Origin: Nitrospiraceae bacterium
GTDB lineage: Bacteria; Nitrospirota; Nitrospiria; Nitrospirales; Nitrospiraceae
DNA: 64,000 nucleotides
Assembly: GCA_019637075.1 (NCBI GenBank)
Contig: JAHBWI010000001.1
Location: 124,001 to 188,000 of the forward strand
Direction of reading: 5' to 3'
Shown: positions 12,819 to 24,884 of the stretch, piece by piece
Layout: the number at the start of each line of letters is the position of its first letter
How positions within the stretch are numbered: the stretch's first letter is position 1
Program-made: the position numbers and the translations under genes
Notes under the pieces: generated by a model
Database searches by the model: none
Told to the model about the DNA's origin: nothing
What the model saw: only the letters and a program-made list of their open reading frames with translations

Positions 12819-12956
12819 GTGAACCATACGACACAGCCGGGTTATTCAATAAGACCCTCCATGACGCTGGCGGAAGCAGTCGGAGAGTCTTTTTCAATAT
12901 CCTGCCAAAGGGGTTACGCGTGCCACGACGTACTGACATTCGCTCCATTCTGCTGA
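12819..12956 (+). CDS. Possible leader ORF of carB, 45 aa
   Basis: GTG with GGAG 6 nt upstream opens a 45-codon frame ([20 protein letters not shown] at the N-end) that passes through a terminator-like hairpin and overlaps the first 37 nt of carB in another frame. The layout resembles the pyrR leader ORF. No protein homology is expected, and the overlap could be chance. Confidence 0.3.
   Translation: MNHTTQPGYSIRPSMTLAEAVGESFSISCQRGYACHDVLTFAPFC
12852..12894 (+). terminator. Terminator-like hairpin in the carB leader
   Basis: AGACCCTCC (12852-12860) pairs with GGAGAGTCT (12882-12890) with one mismatch, and T residues run to 12894. The 21-nt loop can form a small inner GCT/AGC stem. It lies 26 nt before the carB GTG, so it may attenuate carB or end transcripts from the protease genes. 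No PyrR consensus is seen in this leader. Confidence 0.45.
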
Positions 12957-15900
12957 TCGGTTCCGGCCCTATCATCATCGGCCAAGCCTGCGAGTTCGAC
13001 TATTCCGGAACGCAAGCCTGCAAGGCGCTGAAGGAGGAAGGCTACCGGGTCATCCTGATCAACAGCAATCCGGCCACGATCATGACCGATCCCGACTTCG
13101 CCGACCGCACCTACGTCGAGCCCATTACGCTGGACGTGGTGGAGAAGGTCATCGAATGCGAGCGACCCGACGCACTGTTGCCGACGATGGGCGGACAGAC
13201 TGCGCTGAATACGGCCATCGGCCTCGCCAAGCGGGGGGTGCTGGCCAAGTATGGCGTCAGGCTCATCGGCGCCTCGGTCGAGGCCATCCACAAGGCCGAG
13301 GATCGCGACGCGTTCCGCCAGGCCATGTGGAAGATCGGACTGAGAGTGCCGGATAGCGGAGTCGCAACGTCTCTCGCGGAAGCCGAGGAACAACTCAAAC
13401 GCATCGGGTTCCCCGCGATCGTCCGGCCGTCATTTACCCTGGGCGGCACCGGTGGGAACATCGCCTACAACGTCGAGGAATTCCGCAAACACGTCGAGTG
13501 GGGCCTCGCCATGAGCCCGGTCCGGCAGGTGTTGATCGAACAATCGGTCATCGGCTGGAAAGAGTTCGAGTTGGAGGTCATGCGCGATCTCAAGGACAAC
13601 GTGGTCATCGTCTGCCCGATCGAGAACCTCGATCCGATGGGCGTGCACACCGGCGACAGCATCACGGTCGCGCCGGCCATCACCTTGACCGACCGGGAGT
13701 ACCAGCGGCTCCGCGACGCCTCGGTGCGGATCATTCGCGAGATCGGCGTAGATACCGGGGGCTCCAACATCCAGTTCGGTATCAATCCCGCCAATGGCGA
13801 GATGGTCGTCATCGAGATGAACCCGCGGGTCTCGCGCAGTTCGGCCCTGGCCTCGAAGGCCACCGGATTCCCCATCGCCAAGATCGCGGCGAAGCTGGCG
13901 GTCGGCTATACGTTGGATGAGATTACCAACGATATTACCGGGGTGACGAAGGCCTCCTTCGAGCCGACGATCGACTATGTCGTCGTCAAGATCCCGCGGT
14001 TTGCCTTTCAGAAGTTCCCCGGCGCCGATCCCACATTGACGACGCAGATGAAGTCGGTCGGCGAGGTCATGGCGATCGGCCGAACCTTCAAAGAATCGCT
14101 TCAGAAGGCGATCCGTTCGATGGAAGTCGATCAGTTCGGTCTGATGTCCAAGATGAACCTCGACGGCGGGGTCCCGGCCGACCTCGATCGGGAAGCGGCC
14201 ATGACGCAAGTGCGCAACGCAGTCCGCACCCCGCTGCCGGATCGCCTCTGGCGGCTTGCCGACGGAATGCGGCTCGGTATGACGAACGACGAACTATTCG
14301 GGCTGACGAAAATCGACCCCTGGTTCCTCGGCCAGATTCGGGAGATCGTGGAATTCGAATCGAAGCTTGTGGCCTGCCGGCCTCAGGCACGGACACAGGG
14401 GCTCGAGCCGGTACTCCTCACGGAGGCCAAGACACTCGGCTTCTCGGACGAGCGGATTGCCCAGTTGGTCGGTGTGGATCAGGCGACCGTGCGAGGCTGG
14501 CGATTGGCTTTCGCGGGCGGGCCGGCCGGGCGAGGCGTCACCTATAAACGGGTCGACACCTGCGCGGCGGAATTTGAGGCTCACACGCCGTATCTCTATT
14601 CGACCTATGAGCAGGAATGCGAATCGCGGCCGACCGATAAAAAGAAAGTCATTATCCTGGGCGGCGGCCCGAACCGGATCGGGCAGGGGATCGAGTTCGA
14701 TTACTGTTGTGTCCATGCCGCCATGGCGCTGCGGGAAGAGGGGATTGAGACCATCATGGTCAACTGCAATCCCGAGACCGTCAGCACGGACTACGACACG
14801 TCCGATCGACTGTACTTCGAGCCGCTGACCGAGGAAGACGTGCTCAACATCGTGCAGCGCGAACAGCCGATGGGCGTCGTCTTGCAATTCGGCGGGCAAA
14901 CGCCCCTGAAGCTCGCGCTCTCGCTTTCACGAGCCGGCGTGACGATTCTCGGCACCAGCCCGGATGCGATCGACCGTGCCGAGGACCGCGAGCGGTTCCG
15001 CGACTTGCTCAACAAGCTGGGCCTTCGCCAGGCAGAGAGCGGAACGGCGCGCTCCGTCGAAGAAGCGGTGGCCATCGCCTCGCGCATCACCTATCCGGTG
15101 ATGGTACGCCCGTCCTACGTACTCGGCGGCCGAGCGATGCAGATCGTCTACGACGAGACCGGGTTGTTGGCCTACATGGGATCCGCCGTCAAAGCCTCCG
15201 ACAAACACCCCGTGTTGATCGATAAATATCTGCGCGATGCCATCGAGGTCGACGCCGACGCCATCTCCGACGGCAAGACGGTGGTCGTGGCCGGCATCAT
15301 GGAGCATATCGAAGAGGCGGGCGTCCACTCGGGCGACTCGGCCTGTTCACTCCCGCCGTACACGCTGCAGCCCTCGACGATCGAAGAGATCCGTCGCCAA
15401 ATGACTGCTCTGGCTTTGGAACTGGGCGTGATCGGACTGATGAATGCGCAGTTTGCCGTGAAGGATGACGTGATTTACGTACTCGAAGTGAACCCGCGCG
15501 GATCCCGCACCGTGCCTTTCGTCAGCAAGGCCATCGGCAAGCCCCTGGCCAAGTTGGCCATGAAGGTCATGGTCGGCAAATCGCTGCAACAGCAGGGGTT
15601 CACGACCGCTCCGGCCCCAAGACACCTGTCCGTGAAAGAAGCGGTCTTCCCGTTCACGAAATTTGCCGGCGTCGACGTCTTGCTCGGTCCGGAAATGAAG
15701 TCGACCGGCGAGGTCATGGGCATCGACAGCGATTTCGGCTGGGCTTTCGTGAAATCGCAGGCGGGAGCCGGCGCGATGCTTCCCACGGGCGGCACCGCCT
15801 TCATCAGCGTCAAACAGGAAGATCGGGAACTGGCGTGCGATGTGGCGCGCCGCCTCACCAAATTGGGATTCCGCATCACCGCCACGTCCGGTACCGCCGA

Positions 15901-16186
15901 GTATCTGAAAGAGCAGGGGATGGCCGTCGAGACCGTCAATAAAGTGCATGAGGGGCGGCCCCATGTGGTAGACCACATCAAGAACGGCGAAGTGGCCCTG
16001 GTCGTCAACACGGTACGCACCGCCACGGCCCAGGCCGACTCCCTGTCGATTCGTCGGGAAGCCCTGCATAAGGGCGTCCCTTACTATACGACCATGCGCG
16101 GCGCCTTGGCCGCCACGATGGGCATTGAGGCGCTGGTAAAAAAGGGGCTTGCGATTCGGGCGTTGCAGGAGTATCACCGAGTGTGA
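12920..16186 (+). CDS. carB: Carbamoyl-phosphate synthase large subunit
   Basis: 1088 aa, full length. Two homologous ATP-grasp halves are present: the first from [20 protein letters not shown] with the carboxyphosphate domain, the second from [20 protein letters not shown] with the carbamate kinase domain. The C-terminal MGS-like allosteric domain ([20 protein letters not shown]) is where UMP or ornithine normally bind. The GTG start has AAAGGGG 6 nt upstream and gives the canonical N-terminus. It works with CarA, from which it is separated by two envelope proteases; greA follows after 18 nt. Confidence 0.97.
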   Translation: MPRRTDIRSILLIGSGPIIIGQACEFDYSGTQACKALKEEGYRVILINSNPATIMTDPDFADRTYVEPITLDVVEKVIECERPDALLPTMGGQTALNTAIGLAKRGVLAKYGVRLIGASVEAIHKAEDRDAFRQAMWKIGLRVPDSGVATSLAEAEEQLKRIGFPAIVRPSFTLGGTGGNIAYNVEEFRKHVEWGLAMSPVRQVLIEQSVIGWKEFELEVMRDLKDNVVIVCPIENLDPMGVHTGDSITVAPAITLTDREYQRLRDASVRIIREIGVDTGGSNIQFGINPANGEMVVIEMNPRVSRSSALASKATGFPIAKIAAKLAVGYTLDEITNDITGVTKASFEPTIDYVVVKIPRFAFQKFPGADPTLTTQMKSVGEVMAIGRTFKESLQKAIRSMEVDQFGLMSKMNLDGGVPADLDREAAMTQVRNAVRTPLPDRLWRLADGMRLGMTNDELFGLTKIDPWFLGQIREIVEFESKLVACRPQARTQGLEPVLLTEAKTLGFSDERIAQLVGVDQATVRGWRLAFAGGPAGRGVTYKRVDTCAAEFEAHTPYLYSTYEQECESRPTDKKKVIILGGGPNRIGQGIEFDYCCVHAAMALREEGIETIMVNCNPETVSTDYDTSDRLYFEPLTEEDVLNIVQREQPMGVVLQFGGQTPLKLALSLSRAGVTILGTSPDAIDRAEDRERFRDLLNKLGLRQAESGTARSVEEAVAIASRITYPVMVRPSYVLGGRAMQIVYDETGLLAYMGSAVKASDKHPVLIDKYLRDAIEVDADAISDGKTVVVAGIMEHIEEAGVHSGDSACSLPPYTLQPSTIEEIRRQMTALALELGVIGLMNAQFAVKDDVIYVLEVNPRGSRTVPFVSKAIGKPLAKLAMKVMVGKSLQQQGFTTAPAPRHLSVKEAVFPFTKFAGVDVLLGPEMKSTGEVMGIDSDFGWAFVKSQAGAGAMLPTGGTAFISVKQEDRELACDVARRLTKLGFRITATSGTAEYLKEQGMAVETVNKVHEGRPHVVDHIKNGEVALVVNTVRTATAQADSLSIRREALHKGVPYYTTMRGALAATMGIEALVKKGLAIRALQEYHRV

Positions 16187-16204
16187 CGGAGGGGTGAGGA
16201 CCGT

Positions 16205-16681
16205 ATGCCGACACCGATTACGAAGAAGGGCTATGAGGCACTGAAAGCGGAATTGGATCGCCTGCGCAAGGTAGAACGGCCGCGGGTGATCGAAGCGATT
16301 GCGGAGGCGCGCGCACACGGTGATCTGAGCGAGAACGCGGAATACGATGCCGCGAAGGAACGCCAGGGGTTCATCGAAGCTCGTCTCGCAGAGCTTGAAG
16401 GCAAACTGGCCGACGCGCGAATCATCGAAACCGCCGGCCGCGTGAGCGAGACCGTCGTGTTCGGCGCGACCGTAGTGTTGATCGAACAAGAGGCGCAGGA
16501 AAAACGGCAATACACGCTGGTCGGTCAGGATGAAGCCGACCTGAAATTTTCCAAGATCTCCGTGCAGTCCCCCGTGGGCCGGGCCCTCATCGGCAAACGG
16601 GTGGGGGATTTCGTCGAGGTGAAAACGCCGGCCAAGCTGGTGGAATATGAAGTCGTGGAAATCCGGTTCGACGAAATCTGA
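16205..16681 (+). CDS. greA: Transcription elongation factor GreA
   Basis: 158 aa, standard length. The N-terminal coiled coil carries the tip acids in [17 protein letters not shown], which stimulate RNA polymerase to cleave backtracked RNA; the C-terminal FKBP-like domain includes [21 protein letters not shown]. Cytosolic. It lies directly behind carB, which it accompanies in several bacterial phyla. Confidence 0.97.
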   Translation: MPTPITKKGYEALKAELDRLRKVERPRVIEAIAEARAHGDLSENAEYDAAKERQGFIEARLAELEGKLADARIIETAGRVSETVVFGATVVLIEQEAQEKRQYTLVGQDEADLKFSKISVQSPVGRALIGKRVGDFVEVKTPAKLVEYEVVEIRFDEI

Positions 16682-16757
16682 CCGGTCCGCCGGTTCCGTC
16701 TCCCTGTGCCGCTCGCCGCGGTCATCCTGATCCGCGCGTCCGTCGCCCTCACTTGTC

Positions 16758-17558
16758 ATGCCCACTGCCTTGTCTCTGATCACGTTGCTGACGGATTTCG
16801 GCGATCGCGATTATTTTGTCGCGAGCATGAAAGGCGTCATTCTCGGCATCAACCCGCAAGCACAGCTCATCGACCTCTCTCATCAGGTCACGGCGCATGA
16901 TGTTCAGGAAGCGGCCTACCTGCTGAAGTCCTGCTATCGGTACTTTCCGGATGGAACCGTCCATATGGTGGTCGTCGATCCCGGAGTAGGGACCACGCGT
17001 CGGCCGATTCTGGTCGCCACCGAACGCCACTATTTCATTGGGCCCGACAACGGACTCTTCACCCACATTTATGCCGAGGCAAACCGGGTCGAGGTTCGCG
17101 AGATCGAAAACCGGCAGTTTCGACTGGATGCGGAGGGCGCGACGTTCGACGGACGGGATTTGTTCGCACCGGCCGCCGCCTGGCTCACAAGGCGGCAGCC
17201 GCTGAGCGCATTCGGTCGAATCATCGAAGATTATGAGCGGTTCGCCCTCCAGGAACCGCGCTGGACACGGCAGGTCCTGCAGGGCGCAATTGTTCATGTC
17301 GATCGATTCGGCAACCTGATATCCAACCTCACGGCTGCCCATGTGCAGGAAGTCCTCAGCGTGACCAAGCGCGAGACTCCGGAGATTCGACTCGGCGGAT
17401 CCTCGATTTACGGGCTCGTCAGGAGTTACGGACAGGCGCCGCTCAATGGGATCGGCGCGTTGATCAACAGCAATGGGCAGGTGGAGGTCTTCTGCCGGGA
17501 AGGGCGTGCGAGCGACCGACTGGGCCTCACACGGGGCGCTGTGATCAAGCTGGCCTGA
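16758..17558 (+). CDS. S-adenosylmethionine hydroxide adenosyltransferase (DUF62)
   Basis: 266 aa. LLTDFGDRDYFVASMKGVI is the N-terminal signature with the catalytic Asp of the DUF62/SAM hydrolase family. HMVVVDPGVGT, FIGPDNGLFTHI and the C-terminal barrel with INSNGQVEVFCREG also fit. The family splits SAM to adenosine and methionine with activated water; the physiological reason is unclear. Related enzymes fluorinate or chlorinate SAM, but nothing here suggests halogenase activity. Confidence 0.9.
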   Translation: MPTALSLITLLTDFGDRDYFVASMKGVILGINPQAQLIDLSHQVTAHDVQEAAYLLKSCYRYFPDGTVHMVVVDPGVGTTRRPILVATERHYFIGPDNGLFTHIYAEANRVEVREIENRQFRLDAEGATFDGRDLFAPAAAWLTRRQPLSAFGRIIEDYERFALQEPRWTRQVLQGAIVHVDRFGNLISNLTAAHVQEVLSVTKRETPEIRLGGSSIYGLVRSYGQAPLNGIGALINSNGQVEVFCREGRASDRLGLTRGAVIKLA

Positions 17559-17614
17559 CCTCGGGGAGTAAGGGAAAAGCTCTACCTGCGGGACTGCCGG
17601 CATTGCCTCCTGAA

Positions 17615-17644
17615 TTGACAGGTCTCGGAACTCGGTGGTGTAAT
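17615..17644 (+). promoter_or_regulatory. Possible sigma70 promoter
   Basis: TTGACA (17615-17620) and TGTAAT (17639-17644) with an 18-nt spacer, 32 nt before the next start codon. It would serve the small exported protein and the efflux adaptor. Confidence 0.5.
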
Positions 17645-17676
17645 ACCAACAAATAGGCGATTCGGCAGAGGGAACG

Positions 17677-18030
17677 GTGCCCCAGTCCATACACATGACC
17701 ACACACACCAGCGCACTTGGCTTCTTCGCGTGGGGAGCCCTATGCCTGCTCTTGTGCCTCTGCCTCTTCTCGGCGGCGGACGCCGCGGCTCATCTTGATC
17801 AGAATGAGTTGCTCGCCTGGTCTGAAGAGCTGGTCGATGGGGAGAACGGGGATTGTAAGGCCGACATCGACAGGGATAGGCTCACTGCAGCCCTGCCGCC
17901 GGCGTTCGACCAGCCAGCCTCTCCTACAGCGGCTGCTTCGAGTGTCTATCATCACATCCACGGTCATTGCCCCCTTTCGGACACGTTTGGATTCCATGCC
18001 ACCAGACCGCCGCCCCCGATCGGATCCTAA
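17677..18030 (+). CDS. Small exported hypothetical protein, 117 aa
   Basis: GTG start with AGAGGGAA just upstream. The hydrophobic core LGFFAWGALCLLLCLCLF followed by ADAAA is a signal peptide. The mature part is acidic and then has HHIHGHCPLSD, a His/Cys-rich patch that could bind metal. Small proteins of this kind often precede CzcCBA-type metal efflux genes, and an adaptor follows here. Function not recognised; ATG 17695 is an alternative start. Confidence 0.55.
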   Translation: MPQSIHMTTHTSALGFFAWGALCLLLCLCLFSAADAAAHLDQNELLAWSEELVDGENGDCKADIDRDRLTAALPPAFDQPASPTAAASSVYHHIHGHCPLSDTFGFHATRPPPPIGS

Positions 18031-18161
18031 TGCATCATAGGTCGCCGGGCGGCATGTCGCTTCAGGATTAGCCTTCCGTCGAACAAGACTCCACAGTGAT
18101 ATGCTTGCCGAGGGACAGCAGTGAAACGGTCCTCGGGAACGAGGCGAAGGCAGAAACAGCC

Positions 18162-19322
18162 ATGGTCAGTACGATGAAGCACAAGCGAGGGTGGGGCGTC
18201 CCTGTCATGGTGGCAATGGCGCTGGCGGCCTGCAGTGCACCGGATACGCCGGTCCCGCCCAAAGCAAACGCACCTGCGCCGCAGCCCGCAGCCTCGAAGC
18301 CTGACCTCAGGACGCTCGTGGTGGGCACAGACGTCCCAGCCTCGCCCCTTACCCTCTCAGCCCGATTGACTTACGCGGAGGACGGTTTTTCCCGCGTCTC
18401 CTCTCCGCTTCAAGGACCGGTGTTGGATGTCCGAGTCAAACTGGGACAGGCCGTGAAGGCCGGTGACGTCTTGGCGGTGATCGACGCCGCAGACATCGCC
18501 ACCGCCTACGCCGCCTATGTGGAGGAAATCTCCGAACTGGGGTTGGCTGAACGGAACTTCGAGTTGGCGCAGGACCTCCTGAAAGCCCAGGCCATGCCGT
18601 TGAAGGAATTCAAACAGGCGGAGAACGACCTCAATCGTGAGCGAGCGGAATTCAAGCAAGCGAAGGAGCGGCTGCTGTCGTTGAGGGTTCCGGCGGGGGA
18701 ATTGAGCAAGCCGCTGGATCAACAGCAAATCACGTCTCGCTTTGAGTTGCGCAGTCCGTTGACCGGAACCGTCGTAGATCGGACGGTCACGCCAGGACAG
18801 ATCGTGGGCCCCGGCACGGATGCGCCGCTCTTCACCATCGCAGACCTCAGCCGTCTGCAGGTCGTCGCCGACGTGTATGAGCGGGACCTCGCCGGCATCC
18901 AGGTTGGCCATGTCGCGGTCATGACCGTTGAGGCCTACCCGGGCATGGAATTTCCGTCCATCATCCGCGTGATCGGCGATGTGGTGGATCCCTCGACGCG
19001 GACGATCAAGATTCGAGCCTTGGTATCGAACGGCGACCGGCGTCTCAAACCCGACATGTTTGCGAAATTGATCCTCCCTCCGCGCAAGGGTGTCTCCCGC
19101 ATCACGCTCCCGAAGGAAGCCGTACTGCAACGCGATGGAAAATATTGGGTTGTGCTCGAGACAGGGCAGGGGCAGCGGGAGGAACGGGAAGTTCAGCTCG
19201 AAGCATCGACTCAAGAACAGGTGGTGGTGAAAGAAGGCCTTACTCCGGGAGAACGGGTCTTGCGCGCCCCTGCGTCGCTCTCCCAAGTCCCCATCGGCTC
19301 ATCGCGCCAAGACGGCGCATGA
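18162..19322 (+). CDS. Efflux RND periplasmic adaptor (CzcB/HlyD family lipoprotein)
   Basis: About 386 aa. The lipobox in VMVAMALAACSAP indicates an inner-membrane-anchored lipoprotein. Lipoyl-like halves (VSSPLQGPVLDVRVKLGQAVKAGDVL and LRSPLTGTVVDRTVTPGQIV) flank an alpha-hairpin (about residues 130-195), followed by a beta-barrel domain with RTIKIRALVSNGDRRLKPDMFAKL. This is the membrane fusion protein that links an RND pump to an outer-membrane channel. Neither pump nor channel follows; the next gene is convergent. ATG 18174 is an alternative start. Confidence 0.85.
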   Translation: MVSTMKHKRGWGVPVMVAMALAACSAPDTPVPPKANAPAPQPAASKPDLRTLVVGTDVPASPLTLSARLTYAEDGFSRVSSPLQGPVLDVRVKLGQAVKAGDVLAVIDAADIATAYAAYVEEISELGLAERNFELAQDLLKAQAMPLKEFKQAENDLNRERAEFKQAKERLLSLRVPAGELSKPLDQQQITSRFELRSPLTGTVVDRTVTPGQIVGPGTDAPLFTIADLSRLQVVADVYERDLAGIQVGHVAVMTVEAYPGMEFPSIIRVIGDVVDPSTRTIKIRALVSNGDRRLKPDMFAKLILPPRKGVSRITLPKEAVLQRDGKYWVVLETGQGQREEREVQLEASTQEQVVVKEGLTPGERVLRAPASLSQVPIGSSRQDGA

Positions 19323-19339
19323 TTGGGGCTCCGGCGGCA

Positions 19340-20566
19340 TCAGAGCGAGGCAATCAATAGACGCACGAGACCGCTGAGGTCCTCGCTATCCATCCCCCCG
19401 GCCGCGTGGTTGGTCGTATTGGTATAGGCCGCCTCAAGCGCCAGGGTGGCCTGCCTCCCGTAGATCGGATTGAGCTGGTAGGCAAACATCCCCTTGCCCA
19501 AGACCGTCTCAGTATCGATCAACCCATCGCTCGAGGTTGAACTCATATACCCGCCCATCGCGCTGACCAACAGCCGTTGACTATGTTTGTAGAGAAACGA
19601 AAGCGAAGCCATCGGGGTTTGGACATGGGCCCCGGACCAAGTTTGCGTCTCTCGGCGATAACTCATCGTGGGGGTCAGGGTCATGGTATTGAGGGGCCGA
19701 AAAACTCCCGTAAAGGTCTGGGCGAAGGCCGTGGATTCCGCTCCGCCACGCATCTCATCGTTGCTCAGCACGTAACTCGAGGCCAGCTTGGCCGTCCAGG
19801 TCAGACCGGTATAGCCCAGGGCCGCCTCGAGGCTATTGCTCTGCGTCCGCTGGGGAGCGGTCCCGCTTGGATCGAACGTACTCTGCAAGTTGCTTCGCGA
19901 ATAGGTGAGGCTCAACTCCGGCCAGGAAGGCTTTGAGAGCGCGAGCCCAATCCGGTTGAAGGTCTGCTCAATGCGCGAGCGGGCCGGGTCCAAATCGATA
20001 TTGTTCCAGAGCTGCCCCACGGAACTGCGGAGCTTTGCCAGGCCGAATCCCCACTCACCCCACACCTCACGGACCGTTTGGTCTGGCGAATTGAAGAAGG
20101 CTTTGCCGGCTGAGCGGTAGGTGGCCCCATACCGAAAGCTTCCGTTGACTCCGGTAAAGGCGAACCGCACCATGCGTTTGGATCCATCGTCACGTTGATC
20201 GATTCGGCCGGGAATGCCTGCGTCGTTCGTGGCATTGTTCGCCACTTCGCCTTCCGTCCGGAACTGTCCCTGCAACCAGCTCGAGGCGGCCACGACCCCC
20301 TTGGTCTGGGGCCGCTCGGAGTCTGGAACGAGGTCTTTGAGACGGCTCGAGGTAGTTGGCGGGGCGAAGGAAGTAGTTTGGAACGAGGTGTGGAGAATCG
20401 GGGACGCTATGGAAAACGGAATCGCAGCGGGGCCGGTCAAACGGACCGTGTCGGGGAATTGGACACGCTGGAGGAGTAACTCCGGCTGGGGAAGCGGGTC
20501 AGCCCAGGAAAGAGTCGGTAAGACCGCTAAGGCGGCAACGACCGACGCGACCCACCGAATACTCAT
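19340..20566 (-). CDS. Outer-membrane beta-barrel protein, 408 aa
   Basis: Signal peptide WVASVVAALAVLPTLSWA at the N-terminus. From about residue 120 on there are alternating aromatic/polar strands (MVRFAFTGVNGSFRYGATYR, LSLTYSRSNLQSTF, MTLTPTMSYRRETQTW) typical of a porin-like barrel. The family is not recognised. It is convergent with the efflux adaptor with a 17-nt gap, so it is unlikely to be that pump's channel. Transcribed away from the AT-rich gap below bioA. Confidence 0.75.
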   Translation of the reverse strand: MSIRWVASVVAALAVLPTLSWADPLPQPELLLQRVQFPDTVRLTGPAAIPFSIASPILHTSFQTTSFAPPTTSSRLKDLVPDSERPQTKGVVAASSWLQGQFRTEGEVANNATNDAGIPGRIDQRDDGSKRMVRFAFTGVNGSFRYGATYRSAGKAFFNSPDQTVREVWGEWGFGLAKLRSSVGQLWNNIDLDPARSRIEQTFNRIGLALSKPSWPELSLTYSRSNLQSTFDPSGTAPQRTQSNSLEAALGYTGLTWTAKLASSYVLSNDEMRGGAESTAFAQTFTGVFRPLNTMTLTPTMSYRRETQTWSGAHVQTPMASLSFLYKHSQRLLVSAMGGYMSSTSSDGLIDTETVLGKGMFAYQLNPIYGRQATLALEAAYTNTTNHAAGGMDSEDLSGLVRLLIASL

Positions 20567-20778
20567 GGTCCAGCCCCGTCAACAATTTGTCAGACGTTCG
20601 ATGAGAAGAAGTCTAGCACCCCCTCATTAGAGTGTATGTTTATGATATTTCAGTGATTTAACGGTGAATAACGGGATGAATTCGACCGGAATCGTACGGT
20701 AATATCCTAGAGCCGAATGGACTGGAGTCTCCCTAAGTTGAGGTGTTGAGGTATGGAACGGAAGACAGGTCCGACCGT
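20567..20778. other. AT-rich intergenic gap
   Basis: 212 nt between bioA and the barrel gene, both on the minus strand. The part around 20630-20710 is clearly AT-richer than its surroundings and probably holds the barrel gene's promoter, but I see no hexamer pair good enough to call and no terminator with a T-run. Confidence 0.4.
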
Positions 20779-22146
20779 TTAGACGCCAGTGACGCGAACA
20801 ATAGCAGAGTGAAGGAGGGTGACCATGCGGGTCAGCTCTTGATCGGTGACGGAGAGTGGCGGCATCAACACCATAATGTGTCCGAGCGGCCGCAAGAGCA
20901 GCCCCCCGGCTTGGGCCGCCATCGCGACGTGATGGCCGATGCGTCGTTCAGGAACATAGGCCTTTTTGCTGTGCCGGTCTTCCACGAGTTCGATGCCCGC
21001 CATGAAACCACATTGCCGGATGTCGCCGACATGCGGGAGATCACGAAGTGGGGTCAGAAGGCGGGAGAGGAGCCGTATCTTGGGCCGGAGGCGCTGAAGG
21101 GTTTTATCCCGACGAAAGATGTTGAGATTGGCCAGGGCAACGGCACAGCCCAGCGGATTGCCTGTGTAACTGTGCCCATGAAAGAAGGTCTTCCATTCAT
21201 CAAAGCGGCCCAGAAACGCGGAATAGATTTCCTCCGTGGCCAACGTCGCCGCCAAGGGCATATAGCCGCCGGTCAGTCCCTTGCTCACAGCCATCAGGTC
21301 CGGCGTGACCCCTTCCTGCTGGCACGCGAACATTTTGCCCGTACGTCCAAACCCGGTGGCGACCTCGTCGGCGATCATCAAGACCCGATACTTGGTGCAG
21401 AGGGCGCGTAACCGGGCCAGGTAGCCCGGCGGCATCGTGACCATGCCGGCCGCCGCCTGAACCAGCGGCTCGACGATCAGCCCGGCGAGTTCCGCATGAT
21501 GGTCGTGCAACAACTGCTCGATCGGTTCAACACACGCCATCCGACAGGAGGGGAAACTCAGCTTGAGGGGGCAACGGTAGCAGTAGGGCGGATCAGCCTG
21601 TTTGGTCGGGAACAGCAGCGGCGCGAAGCGCCGGTGAAACAGGTCGATATTGCCGACACTCACCGCACCCAACGTATCCCCGTGATAGGCCATCTTGAGA
21701 TGGAGAAATGTGCGTTTGGAGTCCGCACGGGGCTTTCGTTGCTGCCAGTACTGGACGGCCATCTTCAAGGCCACTTCCACCGCAGTCGACCCATCGTCGG
21801 AGTAGAACACCCTCGTCAAACCCTTGGGCGCGAGACGCACCAACTCTCGGGCGAGCCTGATGGCGGGCGGATTCGAAAGCCCCAGGAAGGTCGAGTGGGC
21901 GATCTTCGTCAACTGATCGGTGAGGGCGCGGTCGAGATCGGGCTGCCGATGGCCGTGAATGTTGACCCAAATAGAGGACGTGCCGTCGAGGTACCGATTT
22001 CCTTCCGTGTCGATCAGATAGGACCCTTTGCCGCGTTCGATGATCACGGGCATCTCGCGGACCCACTCCTCCATCTGGGTGAAGGGGTGCCACAGGTACC
22101 GGTGATCCCAGGCAGCGAGCGCCGACCTCTTGGATGATTTGGCCAT
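20779..22146 (-). CDS. bioA: Adenosylmethionine-8-amino-7-oxononanoate aminotransferase
   Basis: 455 aa from the ATG giving [20 protein letters not shown]; a longer frame exists but would start inside the promoter. The HPFTQM motif distinguishes BioA (DAPA synthase) from other class III aminotransferases. GQ-type features seen: [30 protein letters not shown] and the PLP region [16 protein letters not shown], then [17 protein letters not shown] with the Schiff-base Lys. It makes 7,8-diaminopelargonate for biotin. No other bio gene is adjacent. Confidence 0.93.
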   Translation of the reverse strand: MAKSSKRSALAAWDHRYLWHPFTQMEEWVREMPVIIERGKGSYLIDTEGNRYLDGTSSIWVNIHGHRQPDLDRALTDQLTKIAHSTFLGLSNPPAIRLARELVRLAPKGLTRVFYSDDGSTAVEVALKMAVQYWQQRKPRADSKRTFLHLKMAYHGDTLGAVSVGNIDLFHRRFAPLLFPTKQADPPYCYRCPLKLSFPSCRMACVEPIEQLLHDHHAELAGLIVEPLVQAAAGMVTMPPGYLARLRALCTKYRVLMIADEVATGFGRTGKMFACQQEGVTPDLMAVSKGLTGGYMPLAATLATEEIYSAFLGRFDEWKTFFHGHSYTGNPLGCAVALANLNIFRRDKTLQRLRPKIRLLSRLLTPLRDLPHVGDIRQCGFMAGIELVEDRHSKKAYVPERRIGHHVAMAAQAGGLLLRPLGHIMVLMPPLSVTDQELTRMVTLLHSAIVRVTGV

Positions 22147-22218
22147 AACGTGTGGAGGAAGACCGCGGGACGCATCGCGCGGAGCGACGCAGAATGCAGA
22201 AACCCGCACTGCGCGCGG

Positions 22219-22247
22219 ATTATAACGGTGGGTGATTGCTTTGACAA
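22219..22247 (-). promoter_or_regulatory. bioA promoter, overlapping the lepA -35
   Basis: Read on the minus strand: TTGTCA (22247-22242), a 17-nt spacer and TATAAT (22224-22219). RNA would start near 22212, about 65 nt before the bioA ATG. The -35 shares five of its six base pairs with the lepA -35, so polymerase could probably occupy only one of the two promoters at a time. Confidence 0.75.
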
Positions 22248-22269
22248 CATTCCGAGGCGCCACTATAAT
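22241..22269 (+). promoter_or_regulatory. Consensus sigma70 promoter of lepA
   Basis: TTGACA (22241-22246), 17-nt spacer, TATAAT (22264-22269): a perfect match to the housekeeping consensus. The start site would be near 22276, giving a very short leader (about 12 nt) that begins just before GAGGG. Confidence 0.85.
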
Positions 22270-22287
22270 GAACCGATTTTGAGGGAC

Positions 22288-24095
<1,808 letters not shown>

Positions 24096-24099
<4 letters not shown>

Positions 24100-24884
24100 A
24101 CCCGGATCCCAACCAGCCGCCGCGCGACGACGTCTCTGCGCCCCCGAGCCCCATCGTGCCGGCGACTTCTCAACAACCGGCGGGCGAATCGGGAGCAGTC
24201 ACGGCAGCGGCCGGCTCGCAAGCCGGGCGGAAATCGATCGCGCGGGAGTACGTCGAAGCGATCATCGTGGCCATGCTGCTGGCCTTTGCCATTCGCGTGT
24301 TCGTCGTGCAGGCCTTCAAGATTCCGTCTGGTTCGATGATCCCCACCCTGTTGATCGGGGATCATATCTTGGTCAGCAAGTTGTCGTATGGCTTGCAGTG
24401 GCCGACCAACTGTAAGTTCCAACCGGGATTTCCTCCGATCACCTGCTACTCTTCCCGCACGATCGTGCCCTTCGGCTCCGTGCAACGCGGGGACGTCATC
24501 GTGTTCCGTTTCCCTGAAGACGAGGACAAGGATTTCATCAAGCGCGTGATCGGACTGCCCGGCGATACGATCCAGATTCGGAACAAGGCGGTCTACGTCA
24601 ACGGGACCCCGTTCGAAGACAAAGCCTTTACGCAACGCATCGATCCCGGCGTGATCGACGGACACATCAACCCCCGGGACAATTTCGGGCCGATCACCGT
24701 ACCCGATGACGCCTATTTCGTCATGGGAGACAACCGCGACCAAAGTTTGGACAGTCGATTCTGGGGCTACGTCCGAACCGAAAAGATTCGCGGCAAGGCC
24801 TTCCGTATTTATTGGTCCTGGAGTGGACAAGGAGCGTGGACTGAGTGGGTACGATGGGAAAGATTCGGAAAGGCCATCCAGTAG
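24096..24884 (+). CDS. lepB: Signal peptidase I
   Basis: 262 aa. A Pro/Ala-rich cytosolic tail (about 1-45) precedes one membrane helix ([19 protein letters not shown]), then box B with nucleophile Ser80 in [10 protein letters not shown] and box D with general base Lys149 in [26 protein letters not shown] is box E. It removes signal peptides at the outer face of the inner membrane. Overlaps lepA by four bases, which fixes the start. Confidence 0.96.

Noticed and set aside
20640-20710. sigma70 promoter for the barrel gene in the AT-rich gap
   Set aside because: Several AT hexamers exist, but none has a matching -35 at 16-18 nt on the minus strand.
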